64,000 bases of DNA from Diphasiastrum complanatum (Eukaryota; Streptophyta; Lycopodiopsida; Lycopodiales; Lycopodiaceae). Positions 56,671 to 64,000 of the stretch are shown piece by piece. The stretch is from the NCBI GenBank assembly GCA_029204225.1, contig CM055107.1:45787165-45851164 (forward strand), given 5' to 3'. Under the pieces are notes generated by a model. It was not told where the DNA came from and ran no database searches. It worked only from the letters and a program-made list of their open reading frames with translations. The translations under genes were made by a program, and so were the position numbers. Position 1 is the stretch's first letter, and each line of letters opens with the position of its first letter.

Positions 56671-58125
56671 TAAAGTTAATATGAGTAACTCGAGACAACT
56701 TTAATAAGAATACTTTGTTAAATCATGGTTTACTACTTAACTAGAGTTAACCCATAGCAGCAAAAAGCTCAGTGTTCCAAAATTTTGTTTACATTGATTC
56801 TCAACAAGCTATAGCTTTCTACAAATAACAAATGGCACCATCAAGGAAACCATGCTCCTCAATAGACTACGTGGTTCTCTTCAATGAGAAAAATGACAAT
56901 GAATTATGGGTGCCAAAAAAGTATTCAAAAAACTCTTGGGTTTGCTGCGTCCATCATCAAAAGGAAAATTTTGAAAAAGCAAGAAGACAAAACTATCATT
57001 TCGATCTTATTGGAAGGCCAGAATTATGGATTTCAAAACATCATCAGGAGAAAAATCTATATCTGAAATATTAGTTCAACATGTGTGACGCATTCAGATT
57101 TAAATGTGCAAGGACTGAATTGTCATGATCACAAAAAAAGCAACTGTGAGTATTCATATATTATTTGCACTTATATTTCTCCCATTCTAGATCATTTATT
57201 TCTAAAGTGTTAATCTGATCACTTTTCTATTACAGATTTATATCCTTCCAATATAATTAAATGAGAACCATCGGGGTGTTTTGCAAGTGTGAATTGGATG
57301 TACTACATGCTGATATTGGACAATTGCAATATAGAGGTAGAACTGCAAAGGAACTTGTTGATTGTGGAATCTTTTTCTATAAATTGATTTAAAAAGGGGT
57401 TTTGAAAAAATCTAGACCATTCCACTACCTAGTTTTAGAAGTGATGAATGGGTTACTCCTTATGCCTCAACTTAAGAATCATTTCGATGTAAAGTGTATA
57501 ATGACATAAAAAATCCATTAAAGATAACCACATGCTCAAAAACAGTCCGATTAAATTGGTTTTTTTCTTTTAATATGAGCTACATTAGGCCAAAACTATT
57601 TCTCTGACAATATGATATACCCACATATTTCAGATTCATTTCCATTGGTAAACTAGTAAGTAACTATAAACATTTTTATTCTTCTTTAATAACTTATATC
57701 AACAATCATCCATATAGCTATATGCTTTTCTTGATGCAACACAATTTGTTTCAATTTTTTGCAAGTACGTAACAGACACAAGCTTGAGATCAAATGTGGA
57801 AATATTGGCAAAACTATTCAAATATTGAATAAACACTAAAATTTAGTATCAAAAAAATAAAATTCCATCATCATTATGGAATAGAAAACAAGTATAAATT
57901 GCAATACAGTGCTATCACATAGACACAGCTCGATTGCAACAATCCATATTCATATCAATGAAAATTCCAAAGATGGGTTGTGTACAAGTAATAATGTATC
58001 TATCTTTTGATGATAATATGTAGATGTTTATGTACACTTGAAATGTAATAAAAGTAAATTTTCTATTCTATATTTTCTTCTATAGTAAAAGAAACATATG
58101 GTAAATTTGCTTGCTCTTGTGTTGT
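56671..58125. other. AT-rich stretch without recognisable gene
   Basis: Short open frames exist (e.g. 56832-57074, MAPSRKPCSSIDYVV) but match nothing I recognise. Confidence 0.45.
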
Positions 58126-58338
58126 TTCAGTATCAGGAGGTTGAATTCAGTTCCTGAGCGCTATATTCTCTCTCTATATGGATAGCAGTCTTACTCGCAT
58201 AAGTCAAACAATTTGTACATACAACGACTTGAAGCAGGGCAGGACCGACTCAAATTCATCGACGTCGACTTCACTGACTCGACCAAAGTCTATCGACATC
58301 CCCCCTCGACATCTTCTCAAGGGCAAACAAGTCAACTT
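58126..58338 (+). pseudogene. FAR1/FRS-like (MULE-derived) exon scrap
   Basis: After an acceptor-like 'gttgtttcag' (58121-58130), one frame reads IRRLNSVPERYILSLY, like the 'LP.RYILKRW' segment after the SWIM zinc finger of FAR1-related proteins and Mutator transposases. The next frame continues MDSSLTRISQTICTYNDLKQ and PRHLLKGKQVN. A one-base shift separates the two. The frame is cut at AACTT by a small LTR element and resumes after 60333 (THSSSSSTLHSANYIKTIAE). The identification rests on one motif. Confidence 0.35.
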
Positions 58339-58752
58339 TGTAAAAATTACAGCAAATAAGGACTCTAAAACGCTTGAAATGATGAGGGAAACAATAGATT
58401 ATGATCTCATAAGATTAGCACAAGTTGAACCATCAAAATCCATCAAAAATCTATGCTTGAACCTCACTAAATGGCCCAAATCCTTGAAGAAGGCTTCACA
58501 CGTGTGAAAGTACGGCCTCCCACAGTCTGAGTACTGTACACCAGACCTACATTCAATCCTATAATCATTAGTAATCACAAGTACTCAAACAATTATGAAC
58601 ATAGAGAGCAATTGCACCATTATGAGAGAAAAATCATGAAATTGCTTGATTGATTTTGGTGAGATATCATCACCTATATATACATGATCCATCACGGTTT
58701 TGGGCAGGTATGAGTAGCCCTAAACCTATCCCTAATGCTAATTTTGGTGGAT
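58339..58752 (-). repeat. Truncated 3' LTR of the small element
   Basis: Matches 59647-60060 base for base apart from a few substitutions (ggactc/ggaccc, acgctt/acactt, cacggt/catggt), then stops abruptly at 'ggtggat'. Confidence 0.88.
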
Positions 58753-59634
58753 TCCATTCTAACTTTCCATATGGAATAGTTAGTTTTGTTGAGCCTTTCA
58801 TTAGTATCCAAAAGATATGCATTGATAGATGCCATCTAGTCTCCTAGTCAAGGACTTGACACAAATGAAGGTTACTTCTATTGATTTGATTGAAGGTCTA
58901 CCTTATCCCACTTCTTAGGGACCTGAAAAGATCAGTAATAGACTTCCTATAAAGATATAAGAATGATCTCTAACAAAATCAAATCATAGAATACTAGAAA
59001 CAATGCACTTGCTTGATTGAAGTAGACAATACTAGTAGAATTGCCCCTCTTTCTATAAAGAACATTAAAGCTTCCAAATGATCTGATCAAGAGTGAATTT
59101 CAGCAACCTAATATACTTCCAAAATCACTTGTAAAAGATCTAAATGGAACTTAATGAGGATGCAACACAATCTACTATCCAATCACAAGCAAAGAATGAT
59201 CAAAATTGATGAAAAATTGATCTAATTTGGTGCATAAGTCAAGCAATGGTTGGACTGAACCTAAATCACTTTAGGAGGTGCCTACTACACCTTAGAACAG
59301 CCTTTAAGAGTCCCCAAAACTCTGATCTTCCCTCTCCTTGAATGCTAGAAAGCCTCCTCTATGAAATCACCTCCAAAACTCGCTTAGAAATCAATGCTTG
59401 GAGCAAGCAAAACTTGCTATCTTGGTAATGTGAATTGAATTCAACTTTGCCTCTGGTTTTAGACACCTAAACACCTGCAAATGAAGTCACACAACACCAA
59501 TCTCCAATGTATTTGACTCACTTTGAGTTCTAGAATCAATACTAGATGCTAAGATCCAATCTACACAAGATTTAGATCAAAAATTGTGATCAAATTGAAT
59601 GAAAACCAAGGATTTAGCTCATTTCAGCCTTTAG

Positions 59635-59646
59635 GCTCTGATACCA
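59635..59646 (-). other. Primer-binding site of the small element
   Basis: GCTCTGATACCA, perfect initiator-Met complement, abutting the LTR start TGTAAAAATTAC. Confidence 0.88.
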
Positions 59647-60328
59647 TGTAAAAATTACAGCAAATAAGGACCCTAAAACACTTCAAATGATGAGGGAAAC
59701 AATAGATTATGATCTCATAAGATTAGCACAAGTTGAACCATCAAAATCCATCAAAAATCTATGCTTGAACCTCACTAAATGGCCCAAATCCTTGAAGAAG
59801 GCTTCACACGTGTGAAAGTACGGCCTCCCACAGTCTGAGTACTGTACACCAGACCTACATTCAATCCTATAATCATTAGTAATCACAAGTACTCAAACAA
59901 TTATGAACATAGAGAGCAATTGCACCATTATGAGAGAAAAATCATGAAATTGCTTGATTGATTTTGGTGAGATATCATCACCTATATATACATGATCCAT
60001 CATGGTTTTGGGCAGGTATGAGTAGCCCTAAACCTATCCCTAATGCTAATTTTGGTGGATCTTTCATCCCTACCAAGTTAGGGTTGGAATCTTGGAGATC
60101 CCTCAACAATGCAAAAATTACCAAAAATAGCTCCTATTTTTTCTCCCTTGTATCTAAGCATAATTTGGACTCATTCCAAAGGTTCTAACACTTAGGTCTA
60201 CTTGAGAACATCCTTATGAATGGAATCCTATGCTATTTGGCACGTGTGACAAGCCACATCATGACCATCTAACTATTTACAAGTCATATGACCAAAACTA
60301 GTCAAGCTAGAATTGTGAATTTTTAACA
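59647..60328 (-). repeat. 5' LTR of the small element (682 bp)
   Basis: Full-length by TG/CA ends and adjacency to the target duplicate AACTT at 60329. The last ~270 bp (60061-60328) has no counterpart at the 3' side. Confidence 0.82.
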
Positions 60329-60333
60329 AACTT

Positions 60334-61154
60334 GACTCATTCGAGCTCATCGTCTACTTTGCACTCTGCAAACTACATCAAAACTATTGCTGAGGAAACT
60401 CATTCCCAAGCGGTCAGCATGTCTGAAATTGTTGTAATACATCTTACCATTGTTTAGAATAAGAGTAAATGAAATGAGAATGTTCTTTCTAGTGATTTGA
60501 TAAGTTATGATGAGTGAACCCACAAAGAAGGGAAGTACTATAAAATGACTCAAACCACCTTGATGGGTATCTAGAAAGAGCTTTCCCTATATAATTAAAA
60601 TTTATACCAGCCAGGTATGAATATAACCATTTTTACAAATTTTGTTATCAATCAGCCTAGGTATCGTAAAGGTGATATCAGCCGTGTGTGTGTGTGTGTT
60701 TTTGTATTGTAAAATTAGACTCTTTTGCAAGGGTAGAAGCATTTTATGAAAAGGGTGACCTTTTTGAGTGTAATATGCATATGATTTGAAATGCCAATAC
60801 TTTGTTGTTGCCCACCAATGTCTTTGGGGCACCATAAAACAATGTTTATTACATATGCAAATTTGAGTACCAACTAAAATAGATACTATATTGATACCAT
60901 GTTAAAAATTATCCTTTTGCCCCTAATCTGGATATTGATATCTATATTGACGGGCTAAAACTAGTCCTAATTGCATTTAGATAAAGTCGTAGTTGTGTCC
61001 ACAAAAGTGTAAGGCTGAACTTTGGCCACTAAGGACTGAATATATCTAAGAGCCTTGTATAGTGAAACCTAGTATCAATAGTGCTTCCCTTGCGAAGTTA
61101 GCTAGCAAAACCTACTCTAACCACACCTAAATTTGACAAGAATGTTGTAAGTAG
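60334..61154. other. Host continuation and unassigned sequence
   Basis: Begins with continuation of the FRS-like scrap, then (GT)n at about 60686-60699. 'attgataccatgttaaaaatt' at 60892 looks like a relic primer site plus LTR end of another copia-type element. Nothing else is recognisable. Confidence 0.4.
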
Positions 61155-61169
61155 AGATATGAAGCAAAG

Positions 61170-61905
61170 ATCAAGGAGTCTCATGTAGGATCTACAATCA
61201 TCAATCTTGATGCTGTTCAAGAAGTGGTGAGGCCGAGGTTTGAGGAGGAGCAACTTCAAGAACCTACACCAAGAAGATCCACAAGAGAAAGATCCAAGAC
61301 AGGAAGACTCACTTATGATGAGGGAGGAAGGCAAGTGGTAGGTGAGACTTCCTATCATGCATTCTTCATATCAGATGAAGAGCCTAAAGATGTCCAAGAA
61401 GCACTTCAATCCAAGAAGTGGGTGGAAGCAATGACCCTTGAGTTTGAAGCCTTGATGTCAAACAACACATGGGAGCTTGTGGAGCCACCAAACAACATGC
61501 ATGTCATTGGATGTATGTGGGTATTCAGGATCAAGTACAACAATGATGGATCCATCAACAATGGTAACTATAAGAATTATCATTTCTCTTGCATGTTATC
61601 ACAATTAGAGGATGTTTCAACTTGATGTTTCTAATGTCTTCCTCAATGGTTACCTTGAGGAGGAGATCTACATGGAGCAACCACCTGGATTTGCGAAAGT
61701 TGGTGAGGAATCACAAGTTTGTCTTTTGCTCAAAAGTCTCTATGGACTAAAACAAGCACCAAGGTCGTGGCATGCAAGGCTCAACTCCTTTCTCATATCA
61801 CTCAGATTTCATCTTAGTGAATATGACCCTTCACTATACACTAAGTTTGTAAATAACTTTGTAGGTATTCTTCTCATCTATGTAGATGATATCATTCATG
61901 CGAGA
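61170..61905 (+). pseudogene. copia-5: plus-strand copia linker and RT relic
   Basis: The frame 61224-61625 has the integrase-RT linker (PRRSTRERSKTGRLTYDEGG) and the RT start (SKKWVEAMTLEFEALMSNNT, WELVEPPNNMHVIGCMWVFR). A deletion and shift follow. The frame 61612-61938 has [37 protein letters not shown] and the catalytic GILLIYVDDIIH. The relic ends abruptly just after YVDD, where gypsy-4 gag begins. Confidence 0.87.
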
Positions 61906-63288
61906 TCTATGATGAAACCACCGCAGCAGAGAAACTAAAGTTGTTTTCAATGTCCCTGACAGGAGCGGCTTTAGATTGGTCTTTCAATCAGACAACACAA
62001 GAACAAACAGACTGAGAAATGGTAAAAGTAGCTTTGATCACCAGTTTTAAGCCGCGGAAGTTCCTTGAAGACCCATTCCTCCTGCTTAGCAAAATCAAGA
62101 TGGAAGAAGAGAAAGGGTCAGAGACTACATCGAACGGATCAAACACCATAGCCCCGAGTGTAACGTTGAGCTTATTCCTGATCATGCAATCATTATGTGG
62201 TTTCTAGTGGGACTACCTAGAAGCATCCAACAAGAGCTTAAAAGTCAGGAGCAGTATGCCACATTGCACGAAGCTATGGAAGATGCAGTGAGAGAAGAAG
62301 ATGAAGGATTAGATGATGATTCTACACCAGGAACTACAACTCTTCATGCTTCAACTCCTTCGATTGCATGAACCTCGGCCTCTATGAGCTTGTCCAATGA
62401 ATCACTGATGAAATAGATCATGAAGTTACACAGCAACATATGGAGCAGCTCACAGCCCAGTTTGACCAAAACTTGAAGGCTCTTCAGAATACCACAACAC
62501 CATAACCAGATCCTTATTTGCAGTAGTATCCTTGACGGGACAATTTTTGGTGTCCCATTTGTATCCAGAATCACACTTCCAACGAGTGTTTGGTACTGAA
62601 GCAGAATTTGAAGCTGATGCACAAATATTGCCATTTGTGCAATGCATCCTCGCACAACACTATGTATTGCCCCTGCAACCCATGGATCATACAACAAAAG
62701 AGAGCCCAATTCCAGACCTCTTATGCTTACCATCAAAGAGCACCTAATGCAGCACCAAGGCTTGGACCAGGCCCTCAACAACAAAGAATGGCACTACCAG
62801 CACCACTAGGGCCAAATAATCCTCAAGCAGCCCAGGTGAATATCACGGTAGCAAAATCTGAAACATTTTCCCAACAGGAAATGCAACAACGCTATGGATC
62901 TGATGAACCTTTCGTCAATCCTACTCTTAATGAGTATTATGCCACATATGCTGCACAACCACAATGCCAAGGGGGTAGATTGTATGGATGTTATGGATGC
63001 GGAGAAGGATATAGTATTGCTGAATGTCCAAACAAAAAAATTTATATGCCCTTCTGTCGCGAGTATGGATATGGACACTGCTACAAGAATTGTCCATTGA
63101 GAGCCAGCACTAGTGCACCATTGAATTGGATCGCAGTTCAATTAGTAGACCCAAGCACAACTCCACACTCAACTATACCAAGGAGACCTCCCTATCCTAA
63201 TGTTCCAGTGTTACCTATTACGCGAGCACAAAAGCACAAGGAGGTAGCTCCATCATCAGCACACTTTGTATCAGTGCCAGTTGATTAA
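61906..63288 (+). pseudogene. gypsy-4 gag (capsid and three zinc knuckles)
   Basis: DETTAAEKLKLFSMSLTGAA, then LDWSF, is the start of the Retrotrans_gag domain. After a stop and a shift it continues RDYIERIKHHSPECN and MWFLVGLPRSIQQELKSQEQ (62108-62300). The frame 62590-63288 holds three knuckle-like motifs: CHLCNASSHNTMYC (complete), CYGCGEGYSIAEC (Ser replaces His) and CREYGYGHCYKNC (Tyr replaces Cys; intact in gypsy-2). A Pro-rich linker with ITRAQKHKEV follows. Confidence 0.83.
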
Positions 63289-63389
63289 CCTTCAACATTA
63301 GGAGGAGCAAGATCACCTTATCCTAATGTGAAGGATGAACAAAGATGGTATCATAAGGTCAAGCATTGGAAACAAGAAGCACAATCAGA

Positions 63390-63475
63390 GGAAGCTGCTC
63401 AAGCTGCACATCAACCGACAGCTCTTCAAGCTGCTCAAGCTGCTTAAGCTGCAAATCAACCGACAACTCTTCAAG
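63390..63475 (+). repeat. Short tandem duplication in the gag-protease linker
   Basis: 'gctgctcaagctgc' and 'atcaaccgaca.ctcttcaag' occur twice in succession (about 40-45 bp unit), encoding an Ala/Gln-rich AAQAA…NQPT repeat with a stop in the second copy. Confidence 0.75.
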
Positions 63476-63537
63476 ACACTGCACCAGAAAGAGATCAACA
63501 AGCAAATGCACTACAAGGTTCACCACATAGATTAGAT

Positions 63538-64000
63538 GTGAATGTGCGAATACACCATCAGGAAGAACCCGAAGCTCCAAGGATGGAATTGTTGATGAGC
63601 ATCTTATCCAGCAGAATGAACATCTCTATTGGAGAGTTCCTGCAACTTGCACCTCAAGAAAAGGGTGTCTTGTCAGATTGGCTGAACATTGAATTGGACA
63701 TACCTTCCAAAGAACCATTATTTGGTGCTGTATTCGAAGAAGCCAACAATGTTCTGAACGTAGGAGCAGCTTGGAGGAGTGAGCAGCACAATATAACTCT
63801 TCCTATCAAGCACAAACTCTTTGGAGAGGAAGCTGCTATTGTAGATGGAGGATCGGGTGTCAACCTTATCTCCACTACTTTATATGAGAAATGGAATCTA
63901 CAGGGCCTGAAGCTACCAAGTTTGCCATCAAACTAGCTGATTAATCATGTGTGCAGCCGAAGGGGATTGTGGAAGACATTCCAATCAAGATATTAGGGCT
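63538..64000 (+). pseudogene. gypsy-4 protease region (partial at window end)
   Basis: IHHQEEPEAPRMELLMSILS, MNISIGEFLQLAPQEKGV, VLNVGAAWRSEQHNITLPIK and the active site AAIVDGGSGVNLISTTL. A frameshift after WNLQGLK (63910) ends the frame. The following bases read on as IVEDIPIKILG in another frame, matching gypsy-2 MVEDIPVRIVG. Confidence 0.85.

Larger units (their letters stand above)
58339..60328 (-). mobile_element. Small non-autonomous LTR element with Met-tRNA primer site
   Basis: The minus-strand element is flanked by a perfect target duplication AACTT (58334-58338 and 60329-60333). The 5' LTR is 59647-60328 (plus ends TGTAAAAATTAC…AATTTTTAACA). The 3' LTR is cut to 414 bp (58339-58752) by a deletion that also removed the polypurine tract. 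The two copies of those 414 bp differ at only a few sites, so the insertion is young. The primer site GCTCTGATACCA is at 59635-59646. The ~880-bp interior has no coding capacity, as in TRIM-like elements. Confidence 0.85.
61906..64000 (+). mobile_element. gypsy-4: gag to protease, runs off the window
   Basis: Plus-strand gag starting inside the capsid domain, then a triple-zinc-knuckle region, Pro-rich linker and protease. Same lineage as gypsy-2 (shared TRAQK.KE, NISIGEFLQLAP and VDGGSGVNLIS). It has several stops and shifts. No LTR is visible on the left, because the junction with copia-5 RT is abrupt. Confidence 0.85.

Overview
The window looks like nuclear DNA of a land plant with a very large, repeat-rich genome. 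A gymnosperm, probably a conifer, fits best. The reasons are low gene density, AT-rich intergenic sequence, many old and broken Ty1/copia and Ty3/gypsy elements nested in one another, and one gene whose introns are stretched by these elements to more than 20 kb. The species cannot be named from the sequence.

Only two cellular genes look intact. (1) On the minus strand from 31170 to 3178, four exons (113, 28, 30 and 77 codons) make a complete mitochondrial-type ribosomal protein uL15 of 248 aa. The exons are spread over 28 kb: intron 1 is 326 bp with a probable GC donor, intron 2 is 6.2 kb and intron 3 is 20.8 kb. (2) On the minus strand at 51854-53269 lies an intronless nepenthesin-like secreted aspartic protease. 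Its 3' part and about 1.7 kb of downstream DNA recur in inverted orientation at 54537-56670 as a dead copy. Tandemly duplicated long-chain acyl-CoA synthetase-like exon scraps (2066-2573) and a FAR1/FRS-like scrap (58140-58338) are pseudogene remnants.

Layout of uL15m intron 3 (3412-24174): a copia element (copia-1, TSD CATCC) carries two later insertions. One is a 2-kb non-autonomous LTR element (TSD CCTCG). The other is a second copia element (copia-2) sitting inside the 5' LTR of copia-1 (TSD TGTCT). Further on come a different, truncated copia (copia-3), two copies of an undescribed ~570-bp repeat, and a relic reverse transcriptase that is neither copia nor gypsy. Intron 2 (24265-30421) holds a chromodomain Ty3/gypsy element (gypsy-1) with matching 465-bp LTRs, unusual AGTTA...TAACT termini and no RNase H.

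From 33.8 to 49.7 kb lies a nest built on a second gypsy lineage (gypsy-2, gypsy-3; gypsy-4 at the right end). Gypsy-2 is split by a composite non-autonomous element (34226-39944) with four LTR copies. A 3-kb block of that composite is almost identical to the copia-1 insertion and its copia flank at 5708-8648, so material moved between the two loci. Downstream of gypsy-3 pol lies the most novel piece: an unrecognised ORF (N-terminal domain, Pro/Thr/Ser-rich linker, C-terminal coiled coil) preceded by two minisatellites built on the same CGGTYGAG core.

The right end (58.1-64 kb) has a small non-autonomous LTR element (TSD AACTT) inserted in the FRS-like scrap, a copia RT relic, and gypsy-4 gag-protease running off the window. 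No tRNA, rRNA or CRISPR was seen. Nearly all element reading frames are broken, so the window is mainly a fossil record of nested insertions around two live genes.
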